DNA of 50,450 nt from Fidelibacterota bacterium. Lineage in GTDB: Bacteria; Fidelibacterota; Fidelibacteria; Fidelibacterales; Fidelibacteraceae. Positions 23,948 to 32,399 of the stretch are shown piece after piece; positions within the stretch are counted from its first letter, which is position 1, and each line of letters opens with the position of its first letter. The position numbers were made by a program, and so were the translations under genes. The stretch covers positions 1 through 50,450 of the forward strand of contig JAQULT010000007.1 of NCBI GenBank assembly GCA_028718545.1, read 5' to 3'. The notes below the pieces were generated by a model, which had not been told where the DNA came from, ran no database searches, and saw nothing but the letters and a program-made list of their open reading frames with translations.

Positions 23948-24994
23948 ATGTCGAAAGTACTCATAAAAGGAAATGAAGCCGTCGTGCGCGGCGCCCTGCT
24001 GGCAGGTTGTAAGAATTTCTTTGGCTATCCCATTACTCCCGCAAGTGAGATCGCCGAAGCCGCCGCTTATTATTTTCCGCTCCTGGGAGGAACTTTTCTG
24101 CAGGCGGAAAGCGAGATCGGCGCCATTAATATGGTCTACGGTGCGGCCAGTTCGGCATTTCGCTGCATGACCGCCAGTTCCAGTCCGGGAATCAGCCTGA
24201 AGATGGAGGGTATTTCCTATCTTGCCGGCGCAGAACTGCCCTGTGTCATCATTGATATCATGCGCGGCGGTCCCGGTCTGGGAAATATTGCGCCGGAACA
24301 GTCCGACTACAATCAGATTGTTAAGGGAGGCGGGCACGGTAATTACCGCCTGATCACCCTGGCTCCGAACAGTGCCCAGGAAATGTGCGATCTGACCATG
24401 CTTGCTTTTGAATTGTCCGATAAGTACCGAAACCCCGCCGTAGTCCTCGCCGACGGCATTATCGGCCAGATGATGGAACCGGTGGAATTCCCGGAGCCGC
24501 TGCAGCATATTCCCGACCGGCCCTGGGCCTTGAAGGGAACAGCGGACTCGCATCATCTGGTCTGTTCCATCGAACTGGAACCGGACCGACTTGAGGAACA
24601 CAACCAGAAACTGCAGGCAAAATATGCCCGAATCAGCGAACACGAGACCCGCAGCGAATGCATCCATTGCGAAGATGCGGAACATATCTTTATCGGCTAC
24701 GGCGTAGTCAGCCGTATTCTGCATTCGGTCATAGAAACCCTGCGCGCGGAAGGCATTAAAGCGGGATTGCTGCGGCCGATCACGTTGTTCCCCTTCCCGT
24801 CTCCGCAAATCACCGCATTTGCCGATGAAAAGCGCGTCAAAAGCTTTTTTGTCTGTGAACTGAGTGCGGGACAGATGGTAGATGACGTGCGCCTGGCGGT
24901 CAACGGCAGAAAACCGGTACATCTGCATACCCGCATGGGCGGGAATGTACCCTCCGTCAAAGAGATCGTTGAAACCTTTAAAGCAAGTCAGTAG
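23948..24994 (+). CDS. korA: 2-oxoacid:ferredoxin oxidoreductase, alpha subunit (VorB/KorA type)
   Basis: A 348-residue pyrimidine-binding subunit of a ferredoxin-dependent 2-oxoacid oxidoreductase (2-oxoglutarate or branched-chain 2-oxoacids to acyl-CoA plus CO2 and reduced ferredoxin). Landmarks are the N-terminal [28 protein letters not shown], the [18 protein letters not shown] block, and [19 protein letters not shown]. The C-terminal [13 protein letters not shown] and [10 protein letters not shown] follow. Length and motifs fit VorB/KorA. The substrate cannot be decided from sequence; the D-A-B order also fits OorDABC for 2-oxoglutarate. It lies 10 bp after korD. Confidence 0.9.
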   Translation: MSKVLIKGNEAVVRGALLAGCKNFFGYPITPASEIAEAAAYYFPLLGGTFLQAESEIGAINMVYGAASSAFRCMTASSSPGISLKMEGISYLAGAELPCVIIDIMRGGPGLGNIAPEQSDYNQIVKGGGHGNYRLITLAPNSAQEMCDLTMLAFELSDKYRNPAVVLADGIIGQMMEPVEFPEPLQHIPDRPWALKGTADSHHLVCSIELEPDRLEEHNQKLQAKYARISEHETRSECIHCEDAEHIFIGYGVVSRILHSVIETLRAEGIKAGLLRPITLFPFPSPQITAFADEKRVKSFFVCELSAGQMVDDVRLAVNGRKPVHLHTRMGGNVPSVKEIVETFKASQ

Positions 24995-25002
24995 AGGATC
25001 TT

Positions 25003-26433
25003 ATGAAAACCAGCATTTTGCAAAAATCCGACAGCTTTTACGATATTTTTACCCGCAAGGGGGGAATGCAGCTGCAAAGTACGCATTATTGCCCGGGCTG
25101 CGGCCACGGGATCCTGCACAAACTGATCGCCCAGGCGCTGAGCGATTTCGGTATCCGGGACCGTACCGTACTGATCTCGCCGGTCGGCTGTTCGGTCTTC
25201 GCCTATTACTACTTTGACGTGGGCAATATCCAATCTGCCCACGGCCGCGCTCCTGCGGTCGCTACGGGCTATAAAAGGGCAAATCCGGACTCGATCATGA
25301 TCTCTTATCAGGGTGACGGCGATCTGGCGGCAATCGGTGCCAATGAAATTCTGCAGGCGGCCAACCGCGGTGAGCAGATGACGGTATTTTTTGTCAACAA
25401 CGCCATTTACGGAATGACCGGCGGACAGATGGCCCCCACCACTCTTATCGGGCAAAAGAGCACAACCACGCCGCGCGGCCGCTCCTCGCAAAATGAGGGA
25501 TTCCCGCTGCGCATGTCTGAGATCATTGCCACCCTGGAAGCGCCGGTATATGTGGAGCGCGTGATGCTTACCGATGCCAAGAACATCGCCCGCACCCGGA
25601 AAGCGGTGCGCAAAGCCCTGATCATTCAGGTTGAGAAAAAAGGATTTTCCTTTGTGGAGGTCCTCTCCCCCTGCCCGACAGGATGGAAAATGACTCCCGT
25701 AAATTCGAAAAAATGGATCACGGACGTGCTCGCGCGCTATTTTGAACCCGGCATTAAAAAAGATGTCTCCGAAGACCGTCAGCCGCTGATTCAGATGCGT
25801 CCACAGCCGCATTTCAACCAATACCATGAACTGCTGGACATTAAAAGTCTCAGTGACGATCTCCAGGGCATTCCTCTGCCGGAGATCCGTCCGGTCAGTG
25901 ACGATATCAAGATCGCAGGCTTCGGCGGACAGGGAGTTTTGAGTCTGGGATATGCGCTGGCGAATATTGCCATGGGACACGGATATCAGGTCAGCTGGCT
26001 GCCCAGCTACGGACCCGAAATGCGCGGCGGAACGGCCAACTGCAGTGTCAAGATCTCCGATCAGCGCGTAGCCTCTCCGCTTATCGACAATCCCTCCGTC
26101 CTTATCGCGATGAACAAGCCTTCGCTGAAGCGCTTTGAGCCGGATGTTCAGCCCGGCGGGATCATTCTTTACGACTGCGGACTGATCAATACAAAGCCGG
26201 ATCGAACAGATGTGCGGATTCTGGGTCTCCGGGCCACTGCGGAAGCGGATAAACTGGGGGCGACCAAAGCCGCCAATATGATCATGCTGGGCGCCTATGT
26301 CCGGATGTGCGGTTTTTTATCGGAAGACTACATTCTGAAAGCCCTGCCACTCATTATCAAGAACAAGGCTTTTTATACGCTCAACGAAAAGGCTTTTCTG
26401 CGGGGAATGGCCATGGCGAACGGTTCGATTTAA
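25003..26433 (+). CDS. korB: 2-oxoacid:ferredoxin oxidoreductase, fused beta-gamma subunit
   Basis: A 476-residue fusion. Residues 1-245 are the TPP-binding beta subunit: HYCPGCGHGILHK (Cys30, Cys33), GDGDLAAIGANE at 104-115 and the NNAIYGMTGGQ TPP/Mg site at 132-142. Residues 250-300 form a linker, and 301-476 are the gamma subunit, starting at DIKIAGFGGQGVLSLG with WLPSYGPEMRGGTANC. In most VOR/KOR/OOR operons beta and gamma are separate genes. The reading frame is continuous, so this is a true fusion and not an artefact of a lost stop. Its TAA stop codon overlaps the first unit of a 7-bp repeat array. Last gene of the operon. Confidence 0.92.
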   Translation: MKTSILQKSDSFYDIFTRKGGMQLQSTHYCPGCGHGILHKLIAQALSDFGIRDRTVLISPVGCSVFAYYYFDVGNIQSAHGRAPAVATGYKRANPDSIMISYQGDGDLAAIGANEILQAANRGEQMTVFFVNNAIYGMTGGQMAPTTLIGQKSTTTPRGRSSQNEGFPLRMSEIIATLEAPVYVERVMLTDAKNIARTRKAVRKALIIQVEKKGFSFVEVLSPCPTGWKMTPVNSKKWITDVLARYFEPGIKKDVSEDRQPLIQMRPQPHFNQYHELLDIKSLSDDLQGIPLPEIRPVSDDIKIAGFGGQGVLSLGYALANIAMGHGYQVSWLPSYGPEMRGGTANCSVKISDQRVASPLIDNPSVLIAMNKPSLKRFEPDVQPGGIILYDCGLINTKPDRTDVRILGLRATAEADKLGATKAANMIMLGAYVRMCGFLSEDYILKALPLIIKNKAFYTLNEKAFLRGMAMANGSI

Positions 26434-26466
26434 GATTCAAAATTTAAGATTCAAGATTCACGATTT
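26432..26466. repeat. 7-bp tandem array at the 3' end of korB
   Basis: Five 7-bp units (AAGATTC, AAAATTT, AAGATTC, AAGATTC, ACGATTT) begin inside the korB stop codon TAA (26431-26433). The reverse complement reads TGAATCT, TAAATTT and so on and shares TTGAATCTTAAAT with the array at 170-197. korB and the HAD gene converge here and no hairpin terminator is present. Confidence 0.85.
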
Positions 26467-26486
26467 GCACTGAGCCGGAGCCGAAT

Positions 26487-27095
26487 TCAGAGATCCTCGC
26501 AAAGGTCCCGGATTATTTTTCCTATACTTTCCCGGTTTTCTATCCGTACGGACTGCCAGCCGGCGCGGATCCCCGCCTCGATATTCTCGGGACGGTCGTC
26601 AAAGTACAGGATGCCCCCGGGATCCCGGGAAAAAAGCCGCATGATATGTTCATAGGCTTCAGGCTCTGGCTTTAAACACCCCCGTTCAAAGGACGTGTAA
26701 ACACCGTCAAAAAGCTCCCGAAAAGGGATATGACGTGAAATGGCGTTAAAATCCAGGCTGTTGGTATTGGAAAATAAATACAGGCGATATTTTTTCCGCA
26801 GTTCCGGCAGCAGCTCCAGGATCTCCCGCCAAAGCGGGAAAGCCCGGTGGATATTTGCCCGGTAGCGGGGTATATCGCTTTCTTTCAGGGATAGGAATTT
26901 TGCCATCTCCCGAAAACATTCCGCTTCTGTTCTGCGTCCGCATTCAAAATCCCGGAATAAATCCGTAGCTAAAAAACGCATGAACTGATCGTAGTCCCAG
27001 TCCATAAAATCCGTAAAACGCCGGTAATCGACAGCGACGAGGACATTCCCGAGATCAAAGACCAGGTCCGAGATGCAGTATTTACAGATATTCAT
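26487..27095 (-). CDS. HAD-superfamily phosphatase (YihX-like)
   Basis: A 202-residue HAD hydrolase. Motif I is DLVFDLGNVLV (nucleophile Asp14; the DxGN form is normal for the YihX sugar-phosphatase group), motif II is LYLFSNTNSLD, the lysine lies near KPEPEAYEHI, and motif IV is ILYFDDRPENIEAG. A helical cap covers about 20-85. The likely substrates are sugar phosphates; the true one is unknown. It starts 15 bp after the M24 peptidase, without a clear ribosome-binding site, and is the last gene of the minus-strand operon that begins with dtd. Confidence 0.87.
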   Translation of the reverse strand: MNICKYCISDLVFDLGNVLVAVDYRRFTDFMDWDYDQFMRFLATDLFRDFECGRRTEAECFREMAKFLSLKESDIPRYRANIHRAFPLWREILELLPELRKKYRLYLFSNTNSLDFNAISRHIPFRELFDGVYTSFERGCLKPEPEAYEHIMRLFSRDPGGILYFDDRPENIEAGIRAGWQSVRIENRESIGKIIRDLCEDL

Positions 27096-27110
27096 GTATA
27101 TTCAGAAGGT

Positions 27111-28184
27111 TTAGAGCTCCAACAAGTTTTTGGGTGCCGTGGTCAGATTCCGGCAGTCTTTTTCTTTAACCACGACATTATCTTCGATACGGACACCGCC
27201 CCAGCCGGGGATATAGATGCCGGGTTCGACTGTTACTATTTGATTGACCTGAAGTTTTTCTTCATATTTCGGAGACAGCCGGGGTTCGGCATGGATCTCG
27301 TAACCCAGTCCGTGCCCCAGTCCATGTCCGAAATTTTCCCCGTAGCCTTTTTGCACGATCAGATCCCGGGCGACGGCATCTGCGGCTTTGCCCGTTATGC
27401 CCGCCCGGATAAAGGCAAGCGCTTTCAGCTGGGCCTGCAGGACGATATCATAGATTTCCTTTTGTTTCGCATCGGCTTTTCCCAGGCAAACGGTACGGGT
27501 AACATCAGCGTGATAGCCCTGATACATAGCGCCGAAATCGATGGTAATGAATTCTCCCTCACGTAAAAGCTTGTCACCGGGTTTATGATGCGGTTTAGCG
27601 CCGTTCACGCCGGAAGCCACAATGGTATCGAAACTGTCACGTTCACTTCCCAGCGATTTCATAATATAGGATAACTTTGCATCCAGTTGCCGTTCGCTGA
27701 TCCCGGGCTTGATCTCGTTCAGCAATTCCATAAAAGCCTTATCCGTGATCCCGGCGGCCTTTTCAAGATCCAGGATCTCGGATTCTTCCTTGACCGCGGC
27801 CAGTGTTTCCATTAACATTGACATGTCCCGGAATTCCGTTCCCGGGAACAGCAGTCCAAGCCGGGTAAAAGACTCGTAGCTAAGGCGGTTGCCTTCAAAC
27901 CCGCAGACCATACCCGCTTTCAGAACAGCCGTCTCCGCGAGTGCCGCAAAGAGGTCCGCTTCCCGGGGAACCCGCAACTGCATTTGCGTCACTTCCTGTT
28001 CCGCCTGGGTTTTATAGCGAAAATCGGTCAGAAAAAATGCATCTTTCCGGGTAATAAGAGCAAGACCGTTTGAACCGGAATATCCCGAGATATAGCGCAG
28101 ATTGGAAGCATAGCGTACCAGCATTGCATCCAGATCGTACTTTTCCAGTTCCAGACGTAAACGTATCAAGCGTTCCTGATTCAT
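27111..28184 (-). CDS. M24 family metallopeptidase (Xaa-Pro aminopeptidase type)
   Basis: A 357-residue cytoplasmic aminopeptidase that removes an N-terminal residue in front of proline. The N-terminal creatinase domain (1-125: LRYISGYSGSNGLALI) precedes the pita-bread domain. Metal ligands are seen in order: TIDFGAMYQGYHADVTRT (two Asp), FGHGLGHGLGYEIHAEP (His), IVTVEPGIYIPGWGGVRIEDNVVV (two Glu). AAGGGAATG precedes the ATG. It starts 1 bp after the TPR gene. Next to efp-type operons in some bacteria, but here efp is far away. Confidence 0.92.
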   Translation of the reverse strand: MNQERLIRLRLELEKYDLDAMLVRYASNLRYISGYSGSNGLALITRKDAFFLTDFRYKTQAEQEVTQMQLRVPREADLFAALAETAVLKAGMVCGFEGNRLSYESFTRLGLLFPGTEFRDMSMLMETLAAVKEESEILDLEKAAGITDKAFMELLNEIKPGISERQLDAKLSYIMKSLGSERDSFDTIVASGVNGAKPHHKPGDKLLREGEFITIDFGAMYQGYHADVTRTVCLGKADAKQKEIYDIVLQAQLKALAFIRAGITGKAADAVARDLIVQKGYGENFGHGLGHGLGYEIHAEPRLSPKYEEKLQVNQIVTVEPGIYIPGWGGVRIEDNVVVKEKDCRNLTTAPKNLLEL

Positions 28185-28185
28185 A

Positions 28186-29121
28186 TCATTCCCTTATTTC
28201 TTCATTCATTAACTGTTTCACCCGATCAATTTCCTGACGGATGCGTTCGGAACCGGGATCGCGTTTCTGCAGCTTGAGCAGAATGTCCAGGGCATATTCG
28301 TAGAGTCCCTGACGCATATATAGCTGCGCCATGGTCAGGGTCTCTACGCTGTAAGAGGCCGCCGCTGCGCCGGGTTTGTTATTCTGCGGCGGTGCCTGTT
28401 TGCGCGGTGCCTGATAGATTCCGGGCTGCGCATCGGGTATTTCCCGCGTAACGGGGGCAGGCGCTTTTTCTTCGGGGGTATCTTCTTTCGGCGCCGGCAC
28501 CGTTATTTCCGAGAAGGCGGGAGCTGACGTTTTTTTATCCGTAATGCTTTCTCCGGGCAGGGGCGGAGCGTCCTCGCCGATTTCGATCGTGGTCACAGTT
28601 TCTGCTTCGGCTTGCGTTTGCGATATTTCGGTTTTTTCCGAATGTTCCATTTCATCAAGAAGGTGGCGGATATACGCATCGTCGTCCGATCCCGGCAAGG
28701 TCTCCGGAGCTACTTCGTTGCTTTTTCCGTTTTCCGGGACACTTAAATCGGTCTTTAGCGCTACATCGGGAAATTTCCGCAGATACTGCTGACCTTCCGC
28801 AGGCACTGCTTTATGGGCGGCGATCAGCGAATACAAATATTTCAACTCCCCGATAGAATAATTGTCCTTGTTCAGTTCCAGCAACAGTTCGGCGGCGGAG
28901 ACAAAGGAGGGGTCCCGCTGCAAGACGGCGGCAAGATGGCGCAGGGTTCCGGGAATATCTCCCTTCTGATGAAGGCAAAGCGCCATCACATAGTGTACCA
29001 GAGCCTGTTCCGGATACCGTTCCAGTAACAGCGCGGCCTGTTTCAGTAAAAAAGCGGGATCCTGCTTGTGCAGTTTTTCCAGAATATCCCGGCTTGTTGA
29101 TAAAAATGTTAGCGTTTCCAT
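28186..29121 (-). CDS. TPR-like protein with long disordered middle
   Basis: A 311-residue soluble protein with no recognised name. Residues 15-115 are helical TPR-like repeats (ALLLERYPEQALVHYVMALCLHQKGD, LAAVLQRDPSFVSAAELLL). Residues 120-265 are rich in P, E, S, T and A and probably disordered. Residues 268-305 form one more TPR (LTMAQLYMRQGLYEYALDILLKLQKRDPG). This architecture is common in FCB bacteria and suggests a scaffold. It sits between radC and the M24 peptidase with gaps of 1-3 bp, so it is an integral operon member. Confidence 0.7.
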   Translation of the reverse strand: METLTFLSTSRDILEKLHKQDPAFLLKQAALLLERYPEQALVHYVMALCLHQKGDIPGTLRHLAAVLQRDPSFVSAAELLLELNKDNYSIGELKYLYSLIAAHKAVPAEGQQYLRKFPDVALKTDLSVPENGKSNEVAPETLPGSDDDAYIRHLLDEMEHSEKTEISQTQAEAETVTTIEIGEDAPPLPGESITDKKTSAPAFSEITVPAPKEDTPEEKAPAPVTREIPDAQPGIYQAPRKQAPPQNNKPGAAAASYSVETLTMAQLYMRQGLYEYALDILLKLQKRDPGSERIRQEIDRVKQLMNEEIRE

Positions 29122-29124
29122 GCT

Positions 29125-29820
29125 TTACTCCATATAGCCCTGTTCCCGCAGGCTCAAAAAACCGCTGTGCCCGATGATGATATGATCGAGCAGCGGGATG
29201 TCCAGAATTTCTCCCGCCTGGCGGATAGTGCGGGTGACCTCAATATCATGCCGGCTGGGCTTTAATTCCCCGCTGGGATGGTTGTGCATCAGAATAATGG
29301 CGGAAGCCAGGTGATCGACGGCCGGTTTAAAGACTTCCCGGGGATGTACGATCGATGCACTGATACTGCCGACGGAGATGTTGAAGTCCCGGAAAGCCCG
29401 GTGCGCCCTGTTCAGCAGGATCACCTTGCAGATCTCCTTGTTCAGCAACCGCAGGCGTTCCCCGTAAGCGTTAGCGGCGCTTTCCGGCCCGCTGATCACT
29501 GGCATATCATTGGTCTGCAGACACTCGTGAAAGCGTGCTCCCAGTTGAAAGGCCGCCGACATTGTCGCCGCCTTTGCGGGTCCAAGTCCGTGATGTTTTG
29601 AAAGAGCTGCCGTGGTCATTGTCCCCAGCTGCAGCAATCCGCCATATTCGGACAGCAGCTGTTTGGCGATATCCAGGGCGGATTGCCGGGCGCTTCCCGA
29701 ACGCAGCAGGATCGCCAGCAGTTCGGCATTGCTCAGGCTCTGCGCACCCTGCCGGAACAATTTTTCACGAGGCCGATCATCCTCCGGCCATTCCTTGATG
29801 CTCGTTTTCACCACCCTCAT
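29125..29820 (-). CDS. radC: RadC family JAB-domain protein
   Basis: A 231-residue protein with the UPF0758 N-terminal domain (GAQSLSNAELLAILLRSG, then a helix-hairpin-helix LGPAKAATMSAAF) and a JAB/MPN domain whose metal motif HNHPSGELKPSRHD is complete. Despite the name its role in DNA repair is unproven. I chose ATG 29820, with AAGGGGG 6 nt upstream; a longer reading from 29868 would overlap the B12-subunit gene by 31 bp. It is a chromosomal copy within a stable operon and not linked to mobile-element genes. Confidence 0.9.
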   Translation of the reverse strand: MRVVKTSIKEWPEDDRPREKLFRQGAQSLSNAELLAILLRSGSARQSALDIAKQLLSEYGGLLQLGTMTTAALSKHHGLGPAKAATMSAAFQLGARFHECLQTNDMPVISGPESAANAYGERLRLLNKEICKVILLNRAHRAFRDFNISVGSISASIVHPREVFKPAVDHLASAIILMHNHPSGELKPSRHDIEVTRTIRQAGEILDIPLLDHIIIGHSGFLSLREQGYME

Positions 29821-29837
29821 TTTGTCCCCCTTCGAAT

Positions 29838-30248
29838 TTATTGATTTCTTGGACTGGTCTGAAACCATTTCTGAATATAATCGACAATGCGGGTAGTCGG
29901 CGTCCCGGGACCGAAGATCTCGGCCACACCTTTTTTGCGGAGTTCCGCGGCATCCGCTTCGGGGATCACGCCGCCGCCGATCAGCAGGATATCTTCCATC
30001 TGATGTTCTTTCAGCAGATCCAGCACTTTGGGGAAAATGGTCATATGTGCGCCGGAGAGAATGGACAGTGATACCACGTCTGCATCTTCCTGGATCGCGG
30101 CCGAAACGATCATTTCCGGCGTCTGGCGCAGTCCCAGGTAAATGACCTCCATTCCGGCATCCCGCATGGCGTTTGCGATAACCTTCGCTCCCCGGTCATG
30201 ACCATCCAGTCCCGGCTTTGCCAATACTACTCGGATCTTTCTTTCCAT
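29838..30248 (-). CDS. Cobalamin-binding subunit of an acyl-CoA mutase (methylmalonyl-CoA mutase C-terminal type)
   Basis: A 136-residue stand-alone B12 domain. It carries the DxHxxG signature Asp15-Gly-His17-Asp-Arg-Gly20 (His17 is the lower cobalt ligand), [11 protein letters not shown] and [21 protein letters not shown], which bind the cobalamin tail. It corresponds to the small subunit of two-piece methylmalonyl- or isobutyryl/ethylmalonyl-type mutases. The catalytic large subunit is not in the window. I chose ATG 30248 since GAGG sits 6 nt before it; ATG 30258-30260 is an alternative start. Second gene of the dtd operon. Confidence 0.9.
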   Translation of the reverse strand: MERKIRVVLAKPGLDGHDRGAKVIANAMRDAGMEVIYLGLRQTPEMIVSAAIQEDADVVSLSILSGAHMTIFPKVLDLLKEHQMEDILLIGGGVIPEADAAELRKKGVAEIFGPGTPTTRIVDYIQKWFQTSPRNQ

Positions 30249-30260
30249 AGATTTCCTCAT

Positions 30261-30707
30261 TTAATTTATTCGGCTGTCAAGCACAAAGGTAACGGGGCCG
30301 TCGTTGACCAGGGACACCTGCATCATGGCGCCGAATTCGCCCGTTTGCAGGGGGACACCGGTCATTTTCAGCCGTTCACAGAAGTACGCATAAAGACGTT
30401 CGCCTTCCCGGGGCTCCGCTGCCTTGCTGAAACCGGGACGACGGCCTTTACGCCAGTCCCCGCATAAGGTGAATTGCGAAACAATCAATGCCGCGCCGCC
30501 CGTATTGATCAGGGAGCGGTTCATTTTCCCTTCCGCATCGGCAAAGATCCGGAGTCCGCTAATCTTGTCCGCAAGAAAGTCTGCGTCTTCTTCCGAATCT
30601 CCCTTTGCCACGCCCAACAGGATGCAAAGACCTTGCGCGATCTTCCCGCAGCTCCTGCCGGCAATGCTGACTTCTGCCGTTTGTACGCGTTGTATTACCG
30701 CGATCAT
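30261..30707 (-). CDS. dtd: D-aminoacyl-tRNA deacylase
   Basis: A 148-residue proofreading enzyme that hydrolyses D-aminoacyl-tRNA (and Gly-tRNAAla), normal family length. The two motifs that build the active site across the dimer are present: SQFTL (residues about 77-81) and NDGPVT near the C-terminus (NxGPV/T). First gene of the operon dtd-B12 subunit-radC-TPR-M24-HAD, transcribed from the promoter at 30731-30759. Confidence 0.95.
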   Translation of the reverse strand: MIAVIQRVQTAEVSIAGRSCGKIAQGLCILLGVAKGDSEEDADFLADKISGLRIFADAEGKMNRSLINTGGAALIVSQFTLCGDWRKGRRPGFSKAAEPREGERLYAYFCERLKMTGVPLQTGEFGAMMQVSLVNDGPVTFVLDSRIN

Positions 30708-30730
30708 TCCGCAACCTTTTCAAAAAGTTT

Positions 30731-30759
30731 AATTTAATTCAATTTCCCTCTAACTTCAA
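30731..30759 (-). promoter_or_regulatory. Sigma70-like promoter of the dtd operon
   Basis: On the minus strand: TTGAAG (30759-30754), 17-bp spacer, TAAATT (30736-30731). A start near 30724 gives a leader of about 17 nt. The rest of the gap 30760-30831 shows nothing else. Confidence 0.55.
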
Positions 30760-30831
30760 TGCTTAAACCCGGGAATTCCACTTTTATTCGCCTTCCGGCC
30801 TAAAATCGCGAAAGCCGGCACTCCTCACTTA

Positions 30832-31491
30832 TTATTTTTTATTCGGGAAGCGGTATTGCCTGCCTGCACCGCCCGGAAGATATTTATCCGGATAGCGCCC
30901 GGCAATTTCCGCAATATGGCGGGTGCAGTGCGTAGGGCAGACATAGTCGATATCCGCGAGCAAACGGTAATCGTTAAAACCGTGTAAACCGCCGATCAAC
31001 GCATGAATGTGCCCGTGCTTTTCAACGACGGGCAGAATGTATTCAAGTCCCGGATGCGAACAGCCGGCGATCAGAACAAAGCCTGCAGGAGTTTGAATAA
31101 ACAGGGATTGTTCGATACCCTTGAGTTCACCGGTGGAATAAATATCTTCGTCAAAATTGTATTCTCCGTCAATATGAAAGATATGCTCCGGGCGGCGCAG
31201 CCCACGCAGGGACTGGGGAATAAAGATCTCGGCATGCGGCTGGGCATGCAGGAAGGTCGAGAGTGCACCCGTATGATCGAAATGGTGGTGAGAAATAAAG
31301 ATGGTGTTAATCGTGGAAGCGGGGACATTCAGATACTTCATATTCGCCAGCAGGATGGTTGCATCCGCGCCGGTATCAAAGAGAATATTCCGCGCTCCGG
31401 TCCGGATCAGGGCCGAAAAACCCCAGTCCGCCCTGATGTTTGGGTCCGCGCTGCTGTTGTCGTATAAGATCAGGATTTCCAGAGATTCCAT
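30832..31491 (-). CDS. MBL-fold metallohydrolase
   Basis: A 219-residue metallo-beta-lactamase-fold protein. The metal motif is SHHHFDHTGAL near 68-78 (HxHxDH form HHHFDH), with later ligands in IAGCSHPGLEYI and LIGGLHGF. The layout resembles the group annotated as 7,8-dihydropterin-6-methyl-4-(ribosyl)aminobenzene phosphate synthase or archaeal/bacterial Mj0301-like hydrolases. The substrate is unknown. GAAAGGAA precedes the ATG. It lies 29 bp after the ZIP transporter gene, perhaps in one transcript. Confidence 0.85.
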   Translation of the reverse strand: MESLEILILYDNSSADPNIRADWGFSALIRTGARNILFDTGADATILLANMKYLNVPASTINTIFISHHHFDHTGALSTFLHAQPHAEIFIPQSLRGLRRPEHIFHIDGEYNFDEDIYSTGELKGIEQSLFIQTPAGFVLIAGCSHPGLEYILPVVEKHGHIHALIGGLHGFNDYRLLADIDYVCPTHCTRHIAEIAGRYPDKYLPGGAGRQYRFPNKK

Positions 31492-31520
31492 TATTATTCC
31501 TTTCAGGGCATTCGCAAATT

Positions 31521-32333
31521 TCAGCCCAGTGCCACATCCAGTAGCATCATGGTGGCAAAGCCCAGCATGGCACCGATGGAGGACCAGTCCGTTTCGTGTC
31601 CGCGCTGTGCTTCCGGGATCAGCTCTTCCACAACCACATAGATCATGGCGCCGGCCGCAAATGCCAGCGCGTAGGGCAGTATGGGAGTTATTTTCAGGAC
31701 CAGCAGTGCACCCAGAACTCCGGCCAGCGGCTCCACCGCTCCGGATAACTGACCGTAGTGAAAGGCTTTCCAGCGCGAAAGGCCTTCCCGGCGCAGGGGA
31801 ATGGAGATCGCGGCGCCTTCCGGCAGATTCTGCAGCCCGATACCGAACGCCAGAGCGATCGCTCCTGCAAAAGCACCGGCTTCGGGATTGTGAAATGCGG
31901 CGCCGAAGGCCACGCCGACGGCCAGGCCTTCGGGGATATTGTGCATAGTAATAGAGAGCACAAGCAGAACACTGCGGCGCCAGTTTGTCGGCAATCCCTC
32001 CGCTTCTTTGCTGTCCAGCCCCAGATGCAAATGCGGTAAAAGATTATCGATCAGCAGCAAAAAGGCTCCGCCGAGAAGGAAACCAATAACCGCAGGTATC
32101 CAGGGTATCTGCCCGTTGCGTTCCGCCATATCGATGGCCGGAGCCAGCAGTGACCAAAAGCTGGCGGCGATCATCACGCCCGCCGCAAAACCCAGCATGG
32201 CATTGAACACTTTTTGGTTGATAGATTTAAAAAAGAAGACCATGGCCGCTCCTGCAGCGGTCATCATCCAGGTAAACATATTCGCCAGAAAGGCCAGCAG
32301 TATCGGATCATATTTACTGAGCGCTTCAAACAT
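31521..32333 (-). CDS. ZIP family divalent metal transporter (GufA/ZupT type)
   Basis: A 270-residue transporter with eight predicted membrane helices that brings Zn2+ or related metals into the cytoplasm. The two metal-binding helices are canonical: SITMHNIPEGLAVGVAFG (helix IV) and GIGLQNLPEGAAISIPL (helix V). A His/Asp-containing loop (LDNLLPHLHLGLDSKEAEG) lies between helices III and IV. AGAAGGGAA is the ribosome-binding site. It follows the Gfo/Idh gene after 66 bp on the same strand. Confidence 0.92.
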   Translation of the reverse strand: MFEALSKYDPILLAFLANMFTWMMTAAGAAMVFFFKSINQKVFNAMLGFAAGVMIAASFWSLLAPAIDMAERNGQIPWIPAVIGFLLGGAFLLLIDNLLPHLHLGLDSKEAEGLPTNWRRSVLLVLSITMHNIPEGLAVGVAFGAAFHNPEAGAFAGAIALAFGIGLQNLPEGAAISIPLRREGLSRWKAFHYGQLSGAVEPLAGVLGALLVLKITPILPYALAFAAGAMIYVVVEELIPEAQRGHETDWSSIGAMLGFATMMLLDVALG

Positions 32334-32399
32334 CGCAGATTCCCTTCTATCTGTTAAAATCCCGCTTGTAGCATATCGTTAAATTACGCAATCCCCGTT

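Noticed and set aside
29125..29820. RadC as a sign of a defence or mobile island
   Set aside because: All its neighbours are housekeeping genes with 1-17 bp gaps, and no island boundaries are visible.
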